Source: Sva-07 sp963716095 (GTDB lineage Bacteria > Actinomycetota > Acidimicrobiia > Acidimicrobiales > Ilumatobacteraceae). Taken from it: a stretch of 64,000 nt of DNA. The stretch lies in the NCBI GenBank assembly GCA_963716095.1, contig CAVQSV010000023.1, forward strand, positions 372,001-436,000, in the 5' to 3' direction. The translations under genes and the position numbers were made by a program. The notes under the pieces were generated by a model. It did no database searches. It worked only from the letters and a program-made list of their open reading frames with translations, and was not told the DNA's origin. This document shows positions 52,120-60,281 of this stretch, one piece after another (positions within the stretch are counted from its first letter, which is position 1; every line of letters begins with the position of its first letter).

Positions 52120-54444
52120 TTGATCTGGTTCCTGCTCGCTCTGCACGTCGTGACCGTCGTGGTGCTGTCGCTGACCGCTGCACGTCTCGGCCGCACTGCC
52201 CTCTTGGTGGCAGCGGTCCCGATGGCGGTCACGGCGGCCTGGTCGGCGACCCGCCTCGGCACGAACGACGTGATCTTCGCCGGTTTCCAGTGGGTGCCCG
52301 GACTCGACGTCGCCATCGAGTTCCGTGTCGACGCGCTGGGATCGCTGCTGTCGCTCCTCGTCTCTGGCATCGGCGCATTGGTCTGTGTCTATGCGTTCGG
52401 GTACTTCTCGGCCACCGCCGTCGGCGTCGGACGCTTCGCCGCCACCCTCCTCGCCTTTTCCACCGCCATGGTCGGGCTGGTGTGGTCCGATTCGGTGTGG
52501 ACGCTGTTCATCTTCTGGGAACTCACCTCGATCACGTCGTTCCTGCTCGTCGGGTTCAAGCACGCCGACCCGGTCGCTCGCACCGCAGCCCGTCGGGCGC
52601 TCGTGATCACCGCCGCCGGCGGGCTCTCGCTCCTCGCCGGCTTCGTCCTGTTCGTCGACGCAGCCGGCACCGCTCGCCTCAGTGAGATCACCCCGATCAC
52701 CGGCTCGACCGCCACCGCGGCGGCGATCCTCATCCTGGTGGCCGCAGCGACCAAGTCGGCGCAGTTCCCCTTCCATGTGTGGCTCCCAGGAGCGATGGCG
52801 GCACCGACGCCGGTCAGCGCCTACCTGCACTCGGCCACCATGGTGAAGGCGGGCGTCATCCTCGTCGCCGTCATCGCCCCGGCCTTCCAGGACACCGAGG
52901 TGTGGAAGCCGCTCGGGCTGTCGTTCGGTCTGGTGACGATGCTGTGGGGCGCCATCGGGGCGCTGCGTCACGTCGACGCCAAGCTGATCCTCGCCTGGGG
53001 CACCGTGTCACAGCTCGGCCTCCTGATCACCCTGCTCGCCATCGGTACGCCCAAGGCCACGTTCGCAGCCATCTCGATCCTGGTCGCCCACGCCATCTTC
53101 AAAGCGGCGCTGTTCATGGTCGTGGGCGAAGTCGACGTACGAACCGGCACCCGAAACATCAACGAACTCTCCGGACTTCGACGCACCATGCCGATCACCT
53201 TCGTGGTCGCCGTGATCTCCGGCGCGTCGATGGCGGGCATCCCGCCGATGCTCGGCTTCCCCACCAAGGAGGCCGCGATCGAAGCAGCACTGGGACTGTC
53301 GGGTGCCGAGTTCTGGATCGTGGGCGGCTTGATCATCGGCGGATCGGTGCTCACCGTTGCGTACACGACCCGCTTGCTGATCGGAATGTTCGGCTCGAGC
53401 GAGCCGATGGTCGACCGGGACGTCGCCCCGCGCCGGCCGGCGATGACGGCGCCGGAGGTGACGTTGGCGACAGTGACGGTCCTCGGCTTCGTTGCGCTGG
53501 GCTGGGTCACCAGCGTGGTCAGGGCCGCCGCCGTGACGGTGGAGCCGAAAGCAGAGGTCTACTCGTTGTTCCGCTGGCCCGGGCTCACCGATGCCTTCAT
53601 CACCAGTGCCGTGATCGTTGCATTCGGCCTGGTGACCGGGGCCCTGCTCGCTCGACGCCACGTCGCCAGTGGCCCCGCTGCTCGTGGCGCGGCCAACGTC
53701 GACTGGATGATCGACGGCGTCGGGCGTCTCGCCCGTCTGGTCGCTGCCCGCGTGCAGCACGGCTCACTCCCGCTGTATGTGGCCACCACCGTGCTCGTCG
53801 TGTGCGCCGCTGCGGTCCCGTTCGTCGGCGAGATCGACAGCGATGCGCTCTACTGGTGGGACAACCCAGCCGAGGCGGTGCTCGTCGTGATGATCGTCGG
53901 CGCCGCGATCTTGGCCACCGTGGTGTCGTCACGCCTCGGCGCTGCACTCGTGCTCGGGGCTGTCGGATTCAGCGTTGCCGGACTGTTCGTCGCCATCGGT
54001 GCGCCCGACCTCGTCCTGACCCAGCTGTTGGTCGAGACGGTCATTGTCGTCGGATTCGTCGTCGGCCTCGGTCGATTGGCCACCAAGTTCCCGACACCGA
54101 CCCGGCTGTGGTTGACCGGACGCCTGGTCATCGCGGGTGCGATGGGTACCGCTGTCGCGGTGGCGCTGGCGGGAAGCGCCAGCAACCCGGTCGGCGAGGC
54201 CCCAGTCCGCGAGCTGATCGAGACGGCGCAGACCGACGGCGGCGGCAAGAACGTGGTCAACGTGATCCTCACCGACACCCGCGCACTCGACACGTTCGGC
54301 GAGATCATCGTGCTGATGGTGGTCGCCGTCGGCATCTTGACCCTCAGCACCAAGCGCGGCCGGAACCGTCGCACCCCGGCGGAGACCCCCGCACCCGATC
54401 CTGCACCGGTCGATGCTGCAGCCCGCGAGGAGGTGGCCCCGTGA
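52120..54444 (+). CDS. mrpA: Na+/H+ antiporter subunit A (MrpA)
   Basis: Largest subunit of the seven-part Mrp complex, 774 residues and about 20 membrane helices. The N-terminal two thirds is a complex I NuoL-like channel: FIFWELTSITSFLLVGF holds the key Glu, and FHVWLPGAMAAPTPVSAYLH the conserved Lys/His helix region. The C-terminal part has the DUF4040-like and MrpB-like segment with VGAPDLVLTQL-type motif (IGAPDLVLTQLLVET). TTG 52120 is the first start in frame; a CTG one codon before fits the leaderless spacing even better. Overlaps mrpB by 4 bases. Confidence 0.93.
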   Translation: MIWFLLALHVVTVVVLSLTAARLGRTALLVAAVPMAVTAAWSATRLGTNDVIFAGFQWVPGLDVAIEFRVDALGSLLSLLVSGIGALVCVYAFGYFSATAVGVGRFAATLLAFSTAMVGLVWSDSVWTLFIFWELTSITSFLLVGFKHADPVARTAARRALVITAAGGLSLLAGFVLFVDAAGTARLSEITPITGSTATAAAILILVAAATKSAQFPFHVWLPGAMAAPTPVSAYLHSATMVKAGVILVAVIAPAFQDTEVWKPLGLSFGLVTMLWGAIGALRHVDAKLILAWGTVSQLGLLITLLAIGTPKATFAAISILVAHAIFKAALFMVVGEVDVRTGTRNINELSGLRRTMPITFVVAVISGASMAGIPPMLGFPTKEAAIEAALGLSGAEFWIVGGLIIGGSVLTVAYTTRLLIGMFGSSEPMVDRDVAPRRPAMTAPEVTLATVTVLGFVALGWVTSVVRAAAVTVEPKAEVYSLFRWPGLTDAFITSAVIVAFGLVTGALLARRHVASGPAARGAANVDWMIDGVGRLARLVAARVQHGSLPLYVATTVLVVCAAAVPFVGEIDSDALYWWDNPAEAVLVVMIVGAAILATVVSSRLGAALVLGAVGFSVAGLFVAIGAPDLVLTQLLVETVIVVGFVVGLGRLATKFPTPTRLWLTGRLVIAGAMGTAVAVALAGSASNPVGEAPVRELIETAQTDGGGKNVVNVILTDTRALDTFGEIIVLMVVAVGILTLSTKRGRNRRTPAETPAPDPAPVDAAAREEVAP

Positions 54445-54932
54445 TCGCTCGCACGTCACCGATCGTGTCGCTCGCCGTTCGCGCCGTGACGCCGATCGCG
54501 GTCGTGGTCGCGGCCTATGTGCTGTTCGCCGGCCACAACCAGCCGGGTGGCGGCTTCGCCGCTGGGCTCATGCTGGGCGCGGTCATCGTGCTGCGCACGG
54601 TGGCGGGGATCCAGCAGCCCCGGTACGCCTCCGTGTGGATGTCGGTCGGTGGTGTCATCGCCGGCCTCGTCGCCATTGCCCCCATGTTCTGGGGCGAACC
54701 GTTGCTCGACCAGATCGTCGTCACCTGGGAGGTCCCGGTGCTCGGCACGGTCAAGACCGGATCTGCGCTGCTGTTCGACCTCGGCGTGGTGGGGATCGTC
54801 ATCGGCTTGGTCATCGCGCTGCTCGACGGTCTGGATGCGATGTCCCTCGTCGATCGTGGCCGGATGCCCGTCCCGGCGAGTGTGCGCTCGGCGGACGTCG
54901 CTTCACCGGATGGCCAGGAGACGGCGTCGTGA
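54441..54932 (+). CDS. mrpB: Na+/H+ antiporter subunit B (MrpB)
   Basis: Membrane subunit of 163 residues with four helices. LFAGHNQPGGGFAAGLMLGAV is the MrpB signature. Coupled by overlaps to mrpA (GTGA) and mrpC. Part of the module that passes Na+ or protons alongside MrpA. Confidence 0.92.
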   Translation: MIARTSPIVSLAVRAVTPIAVVVAAYVLFAGHNQPGGGFAAGLMLGAVIVLRTVAGIQQPRYASVWMSVGGVIAGLVAIAPMFWGEPLLDQIVVTWEVPVLGTVKTGSALLFDLGVVGIVIGLVIALLDGLDAMSLVDRGRMPVPASVRSADVASPDGQETAS

Positions 54933-55351
54933 GCCTCGCCATGATCTTCGCGGTCGCCGGCCTGGTGGCGGCCGGCACTTTCCTGGTCACGTCGCGCTCG
55001 CTGAGCCGCATCGTGCTCGGCTTCGCACTGCTCGGCCACGCCGCCGTGCTCGCGCTCTTGGCGGCGGGTGGTCGCGCCGGTTCACCTCCGATCGTCGACG
55101 GCGAGCCCGCCCCTGACACCGCGAACCCACTTCCTCAGGCGCTGTCGCTCACGGCAATCGTGATCTCGTTCGGCCTCACGCTGTTCGTGCTGGCACTCGC
55201 TCGACGTCAGCAATTCCTCACCGGCGACGACCTCGTCGAAGACGACGTCGAAGACCGCCGCATCGCCACCACCAGCGACGAGCCAGTTGCATCGAGCGAC
55301 GAGACACGTGAACTCGAGGCCCAGCGAGACGACTCGGAGCGCACACCGTGA
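54929..55351 (+). CDS. mrpC: Na+/H+ antiporter subunit C (MrpC)
   Basis: NuoK-like subunit of 140 residues with three helices (VAAGTFLVTSRSLSRIVLGF; then PLPQALSLTAIVISFGLT). A charged C-terminal tail of about 45 residues, with many Asp and Glu, extends beyond typical MrpC (110-115 residues). Overlaps both neighbours by 4 bases. Confidence 0.92.
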   Translation: MSLAMIFAVAGLVAAGTFLVTSRSLSRIVLGFALLGHAAVLALLAAGGRAGSPPIVDGEPAPDTANPLPQALSLTAIVISFGLTLFVLALARRQQFLTGDDLVEDDVEDRRIATTSDEPVASSDETRELEAQRDDSERTP

Positions 55352-56850
55352 CCGCCGTGGTCGGACTGTGCGTGGCGCTGCCGTTGCTCGCCGCTTCGCT
55401 CGTGCTCGGGCTGCGCCGGGTGGCGCTCGCTCGCGACGTCATCACGGTGGCGACGATGTCGGCGGTCACCGGCCTCGCAGCCGCGTTGCTCGCCGAGGTC
55501 GACCGCAACGGCACGGTCGTGCTGCGCGTCGGCGACTGGGCGCCCGAGGTCGGCATCGTGTTGGTGGCAGACCTCTTCGCGGCGGTGATCCTGCTGGTTG
55601 CCTCCGCCACCATTCTCGTGGTCGAGTTGTTCGCGATCGGCCAGCGCCGTACGCCGGCCGGAGCCGACCCTGCGGTGGTCAGCCCGATCCTGCTCGTGCT
55701 CGCCGGCGGTGTCAGCCTCGCGATCCTCACCGGCGACCTCTTCACGCTCTTCGTGGCGTTCGAGCTGATCCTGGTGTCCAGCTACGTGCTGCTCACCCAT
55801 CAGGGTCGGGAGTCGCAGGTGCGTTCAGGGATGACCTACGTGGTCATCAACCTGTTTGCGTCGACGCTGTTCCTGTTCGGTGTGGCCATCGTCTACGCCG
55901 CCACCGGCACGGTCAACATGGCGTTGCTGGCCGAGCGGTTCCCCGAACTGCCCGCCGCCACGCAGGTCGGCATCGGGCTGTGGTTCCTGATCGTGTTCGG
56001 CACGAAGGCGGCGATCTTCCCGCTGTTCTCGTGGCTGCCCGACAGCTACCCGACCGCGCCGACGACCATCACCGCGGTGTTCGCCGGATTGCTCACCAAG
56101 ATCGGCGTCTACGTCCTGATCCGGTTCTTCACGCTGATGGAGCTCGATGAACTCGGACCGCTGCTGCTCGTGATCGCAGGCTTCACGATGATCGTCGGCG
56201 TCGCCGGAGCACTCGCACAAGACGACGTCAAGCGCATCTTGTCGTTCCACGTCGTGAGCCAGATCGGCTACATGATCATGGGCCTCGGGCTGTTCACCGT
56301 TGCCGGTGTTGCGGGCGCAGTGCTGTTCCTGATCCACCAGATCCCCGTCAAGACCGTGATGTTCCTCGCCGGCGGCCTGATCGAGGACGATCAGGGAACC
56401 TCGGCGCTGAAGAAGGTCGGTGGCCTCGCCACCAGCAAGCCGGTCATCGCCGTGCTCTTCGCACTGCCTGCGCTGAGCCTCGCCGGCCTACCCCCGTTCT
56501 CCGGCTTCATCGCCAAGCTCGCGCTCGTCGATGCCGGCATGTCGTCGGGCGCCTACGTGATCGTCGCGGTCTCGCTGGTCGGCTCGATCCTGACGTTGCT
56601 GTCGATGACCAAGATCTGGCTCGGTGCCTTCTGGGGCGAGGTCACCCCCTCGGCGGTTCCGGCGTCGAGCAAGCGCTCGGTCACCGTGATGCAGTCCGCT
56701 GCCGGTCTCGCCGTCGCCGGCACGATCGCCATTGCCGTGCTGGCCGGCCCGCTGTGGCGCATGAGCGAGCAGGTGGCCACCGACCTGCTCGAGCGCACGC
56801 CCTACATCACCGACGTACTGGCCGAGCCCGTGAACGAGGGGGACGGCTGA
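55348..56850 (+). CDS. mrpD: Na+/H+ antiporter subunit D (MrpD)
   Basis: NuoN/NuoM-like channel subunit of 500 residues and 14 helices. FELILVSSYVLLTHQG contains the conserved helix 5 Glu; LFSWLPDSYPTAPTTITAVF carries the helix 7 region; ALAQDDVKRILSFHVVSQIGY is the classic Lys-bearing helix 8. Together with MrpA it forms the paired proton and sodium paths. Overlaps mrpC (4 bases) and mrpE (TGATG). Confidence 0.93.
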   Translation: MTAVVGLCVALPLLAASLVLGLRRVALARDVITVATMSAVTGLAAALLAEVDRNGTVVLRVGDWAPEVGIVLVADLFAAVILLVASATILVVELFAIGQRRTPAGADPAVVSPILLVLAGGVSLAILTGDLFTLFVAFELILVSSYVLLTHQGRESQVRSGMTYVVINLFASTLFLFGVAIVYAATGTVNMALLAERFPELPAATQVGIGLWFLIVFGTKAAIFPLFSWLPDSYPTAPTTITAVFAGLLTKIGVYVLIRFFTLMELDELGPLLLVIAGFTMIVGVAGALAQDDVKRILSFHVVSQIGYMIMGLGLFTVAGVAGAVLFLIHQIPVKTVMFLAGGLIEDDQGTSALKKVGGLATSKPVIAVLFALPALSLAGLPPFSGFIAKLALVDAGMSSGAYVIVAVSLVGSILTLLSMTKIWLGAFWGEVTPSAVPASSKRSVTVMQSAAGLAVAGTIAIAVLAGPLWRMSEQVATDLLERTPYITDVLAEPVNEGDG

Positions 56851-57404
56851 TGGCCACCACCGTCGCGAAGGAATCCTGGGCGTCGTCGTTGCGCGGCAAC
56901 CTCAGGGCGCTCCTGACGCTGAGGCGCCTCCTCACCATCGCGGTGCTCGTCGGTGCGTGGTGCGCACTCTGGGGCACGGTCTCGGTCGCCAACGTCCTCT
57001 CGGGCACGCTCATCGCTGTGGCGGCGACCCTGTTCGCCGGCGTCGATCGCAACGCCGGCGGTCTGCGCATCCTCCCGCTGCTGCATTTCGTGTGGCTCGT
57101 CGCTGTCGACCTGGTGGTGTCGACCGTCAACGTGGCGTGGGAGATCCTGACCCCGACCGACTACACCGACGAAGCGATCATCGCCGTCGACACCAACATC
57201 GAAGCGCGGTCGCACTTCCTGATGCTGGTGGTGGCGATCACCGTCACGCCCGGCACGGCAGTGATCGACAGCGACGCCGACACCGGCCGGCTCTACCTGC
57301 ATCTCCTGCACGCCGAGAAGGCCCCGGAGATCGAACTGCACGTGCAGCACCTCGCCGCACTCGCCTGCCGAGCGCTGCCCGTCAACGAGGAGGTCGCTCC
57401 ATGA
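56850..57404 (+). CDS. mrpE: Na+/H+ antiporter subunit E (MrpE)
   Basis: Subunit of 184 residues with two or three N-terminal helices and a soluble C-terminal domain. FVWLVAVDLVVSTVNVAWEI and AITVTPGTAVIDSD are the MrpE signatures. Overlaps mrpD by one base. The following mrpF starts 16 bases later. Confidence 0.9.
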   Translation: MATTVAKESWASSLRGNLRALLTLRRLLTIAVLVGAWCALWGTVSVANVLSGTLIAVAATLFAGVDRNAGGLRILPLLHFVWLVAVDLVVSTVNVAWEILTPTDYTDEAIIAVDTNIEARSHFLMLVVAITVTPGTAVIDSDADTGRLYLHLLHAEKAPEIELHVQHLAALACRALPVNEEVAP

Positions 57405-57420
57405 CCGCTGAGGTGCTCAG

Positions 57421-57678
57421 ATGATCGCCGACATCGCCATCGCCATCTTCCTGCTCGCCGGCATCCTGGCGGGCATTCGCCTGGTCCGCGGGCCGTCGCT
57501 CGCCGATCGAGTGATCTCACTCGACGCCGCACTGGTCGCGCTGATGGGCGCCATCGGTACCCGAGTGGCCGAAACGGGTGACAACTTGTACATCGGCGTG
57601 CTCGTGGTCATCGCGATCGTGGCGTTCACCGCCACCGTGGCGCTCAGCCGCTTCATCGAGACCACGGGTCGACCATGA
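57421..57678 (+). CDS. mrpF: Na+/H+ antiporter subunit F (MrpF)
   Basis: Subunit of 85 residues, three helices. IRLVRGPSLADRVISLDAAL is the family motif and the size is standard. Overlaps mrpG by 4 bases. Confidence 0.91.
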   Translation: MIADIAIAIFLLAGILAGIRLVRGPSLADRVISLDAALVALMGAIGTRVAETGDNLYIGVLVVIAIVAFTATVALSRFIETTGRP

Positions 57679-58055
57679 ACGTCGTCTCATCGGTGTTCAT
57701 TCTCCTCGGTGCGTTCGTCGCTCTGCTCGCCGGCATCGGCCTGCTCACGTTCAACACTCCGTACGCACGGTTCCACGCCGCCGGCAAGGCGAGCCCGATC
57801 GCGTTCTTGATGGTGGCGATCGGCGCAGGCATCGAGGTGGGTGTCAGAGGAGCCGCCGAACTGGCAATCGTGGCTGCGGCGCTGCTGTTGACACTGCCTG
57901 CGAGTACGCATCTGCTGTTCCGGGCGACGCATCGGACCACGGTGTCCGAGCACCTGAGTCCCGACGATCTGGTCGCTGCTGAGCGTGAGCTTGCAGCGCA
58001 CGAGGCCGTGATCGAGACTGAATCCACTGGAGGCGCCGATGGCGATCAGCACTGA
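57675..58055 (+). CDS. mrpG: Na+/H+ antiporter subunit G (MrpG)
   Basis: Subunit of 126 residues with three helices; LGAFVALLAGIGLLTFNTPYARFHAAGKA is cut here to LLTFNTPYARFHAAGKASP, the MrpG motif. The C-terminal tail is acidic. The last 17 bases overlap the winged-helix gene, so the operon continues into a regulator. Confidence 0.91.
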   Translation: MNVVSSVFILLGAFVALLAGIGLLTFNTPYARFHAAGKASPIAFLMVAIGAGIEVGVRGAAELAIVAAALLLTLPASTHLLFRATHRTTVSEHLSPDDLVAAERELAAHEAVIETESTGGADGDQH

Positions 58056-58425
58056 ACCGCGCAGGCCGGGTCCGTCGAAGAAGAACCCCGGGCAACAGAC
58101 GTCTTCGAATACCTACAATGCAGAAGTGACGTTGATCGAACCGAAACCCGACCTCCCGTCGTGGACGTTTCTCACCAACCACGCCCATGTGATGGTGGCG
58201 CTGAGCCGTGACCCGGATCTTCGCCAGCGCGACCTCAGCTACGTCGTGGGCATCACGCCCGGCGCCGTGCAGCGGATCCTCGACGACCTCGAGAGCGCCG
58301 GGTATCTGCGTCGCGAGAAGGTCGGCCGGCGAAACCACTACGAGATCATCGACCGCACACCGCTGCGCCATCCGCTCGAGGGCCAGCACACCGTCGGCGA
58401 ACTGCTCGACATGCTGCAGGACTGA
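58039..58425 (+). CDS. Winged-helix (MarR-like) DNA-binding protein, eighth gene of the mrp operon
   Basis: Protein of 128 residues. A flexible lead of about 30 polar residues precedes a winged helix: MVALSRDPDLRQRDLSYVVG, then TPGAVQRILDDLESAGYLRR as recognition helix, and KVGRRNHYEI as wing. ATG 58039 has GGAGG 5 bases upstream inside mrpG, so it is coupled to the antiporter; a later GTG at 58126 would trim the lead. It probably senses ionic or pH state and regulates mrp or the neighbouring CPA1 gene (inference). Known mrp operons do not usually end with this gene. Confidence 0.82.
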   Translation: MAISTEPRRPGPSKKNPGQQTSSNTYNAEVTLIEPKPDLPSWTFLTNHAHVMVALSRDPDLRQRDLSYVVGITPGAVQRILDDLESAGYLRREKVGRRNHYEIIDRTPLRHPLEGQHTVGELLDMLQD

Positions 58426-58477
58426 GAGCTGCGCCGGGTCTGCTCGGCCGCGTCCTCAGCCGTCGTTCGGTGACCGG

Positions 58478-59950
58478 TCAGTTGTCGCCGTGGGGGACGA
58501 ACGATCGGCTCCACGCCTCGAGTTCGTCCAGGTCACAGGTTCGCGGGGTGACGACGAGGAGCACATCGCCCGGCTCGATCGTCGTGCTGCCGGTGGGGAT
58601 CACCGTCGTGTCGTCGCCGCGGTGGATGACCGCCACCCGCGCTCCACTCGGGGGCGGATCGTCACGCAGCGTCACCGATCGCACCTGTGTCGAACTCGGC
58701 ACCGTGATCTCGATGATGTCGGCGTCGAGCGCGTCGACGGCCACGATCTCTCGCCGTACGAACACGCTGTCGTCGGCGCTGACGCCGAGTCGCCGGGCGA
58801 GCGCGCTGATCGTCGGGCCCTGCACTGCGACCGACACCACGACGACGACGAACGCGACGTCGAAGATGAGCGCGCCGTCGGGGTGGCCGGCGGTGAACGG
58901 AATCGTGGCGAGCACCACAGGGACGGCGCCGCGCAAGCCGGCCCATGACACCACGGCCATGTGCCGCAGCGGCGTTCGCCACCACACCAGCACCGTCACC
59001 ACGGCGATCGGGCGAGCGACGAGGACCAGCGTGACGACCACCACGAGCGCAAGTCCGAGATCCCCGAACAACTCGCTCGGGAACACCAGGATGCCGAGCA
59101 GCAGGAACAGCGCGCTCTGTGCGGTTGCGGCGAGACCTTCGTGGAAGTACAGCACGCTGCGGCTGGCGCGCTCGGAACCCGTGAGCACCACACCGGTGAG
59201 GTAGACGGCCAGCAGTCCGGAGCCACCCAACACGGCCGCACCGCCGTAGGAGATCGCAGCGATCGCCAACGTCACCACACCAAGCGATGCCGCAGCGCCG
59301 CCCCGCACGTGATCGACCACCCAGCGGCCGATCCACCCGACGGCCACGCCGACGGCCACCCCGACAGCCACCTGCACACCGAGATAGCTGGCCCAGTCCC
59401 AGCCGGACGGATCCGCTCGCCACACCTCGACCATGCCCACCGTCAGGAGCACTGCGGCGGGGTCGTTGAGTCCCGACTCGAGTTCGAGGAGCCGGCTGGT
59501 ACGCGCCGGGAGCGGTTCGGTTCGGAGTGCGGCGAACACGGCGGCTGCGTCGGTGGACGAGACCACCGCGCCGAGGAGCAACGCAGTGGTGGGATCGAGG
59601 CCCATCAGCCCCCAGGCGGCGACGGCGACGACCCCAGCGGTGATCGCCACGCCCACGGTGGCGAGCAGGCCGGCCGGCGCTCCGACCGAACGGAACGAGC
59701 GGGGGTCGGTGCCGAGGCCGCCGTCGAACAGGATCACGGCGAGGGCCGCGATGGCGATGTTCTGCGCCAGGACCGCGTCGTCGAATCGGATCCAGGCGAG
59801 GCCGTCGTCGGCCACCGCCATCCCGAGCCCGAGGAAGAGCAGCAAGCTCGGTATCCGGAACCGCGACGTGAACCCGCTGGCGATCACCCCGACCAGCAGC
59901 AGCACTCCCACCAGCAGTACGCCGGGATCGACCGAGAACGACGAGCTCAT
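58478..59950 (-). CDS. CPA1-type potassium/proton antiporter (NhaP2-like)
   Basis: Membrane protein of 490 residues: about 12 helices (to residue 385) then a soluble RCK-C (TrkA_C) domain with IEITVPSSTQVRSVTLRD and TTIEPGDVLLVVTPR. The membrane part has GGLGTDPRSF, SSTDAAAVFA and LESGLNDPAAVLLTVG, with the acidic pair for ion exchange. NhaP2/CvrA relatives expel K+ under high internal K+ or alkaline load. Converges with the mrp operon; the two form a cation homeostasis island. Confidence 0.9.
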   Translation of the reverse strand: MSSSFSVDPGVLLVGVLLLVGVIASGFTSRFRIPSLLLFLGLGMAVADDGLAWIRFDDAVLAQNIAIAALAVILFDGGLGTDPRSFRSVGAPAGLLATVGVAITAGVVAVAAWGLMGLDPTTALLLGAVVSSTDAAAVFAALRTEPLPARTSRLLELESGLNDPAAVLLTVGMVEVWRADPSGWDWASYLGVQVAVGVAVGVAVGWIGRWVVDHVRGGAAASLGVVTLAIAAISYGGAAVLGGSGLLAVYLTGVVLTGSERASRSVLYFHEGLAATAQSALFLLLGILVFPSELFGDLGLALVVVVTLVLVARPIAVVTVLVWWRTPLRHMAVVSWAGLRGAVPVVLATIPFTAGHPDGALIFDVAFVVVVVSVAVQGPTISALARRLGVSADDSVFVRREIVAVDALDADIIEITVPSSTQVRSVTLRDDPPPSGARVAVIHRGDDTTVIPTGSTTIEPGDVLLVVTPRTCDLDELEAWSRSFVPHGDN

Positions 59951-60068
59951 CGCGTCCCGGGATCCGAGCGTCGACGCAGCCGAGTCGCACCGAGAAGGGA
60001 GCCGCTCGTGTGCTTCACCGTCACATCCTGCCAGCGCGTCGGCCGTTGGTGCCCGTACAACCCCAAAC

Positions 60069-60209
60069 CCCCACCTCCGAAAAATGCGTGCGAGGCGTTC
60101 ACCGGCGGGCCGATCCGCGCACGTTTCGGCCCGGGACGCGGGCACGCTCGCAAATGTGCGCGGATCCGCCCGCCCGTGACGTGCTCGTGCGCATTTTTCG
60201 GAGGTGGGG
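60069..60209. repeat. Large palindrome (family D), 141 bp, in a 331-base gap
   Basis: Perfect 20-bp outer arms CCCCACCTCCGAAAAATGCG and CGCATTTTTCGGAGGTGGGG. Inner arms around GATCCGCGCAC and GTGCGCGGATC extend the pairing further inward. One arm has a degraded relative at 4694. It occupies the gap 59951-60281 between the divergent antiporter and nifJ genes; no other feature was seen there. Confidence 0.88.
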
Positions 60210-60281
60210 GGGTGGACGTGCTGGGGAGATCAGGACTTTGGGCGGTCGACAGGGGCGCTTGAGACCGCAAGGATGGACATC

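Noticed and set aside
58039..58125. Trimmed start at GTG 58126 for the winged-helix gene
   Set aside because: The upstream ATG has GGAGG at ideal distance, while GTG 58126 has neither a -10-like box nor a Shine-Dalgarno.
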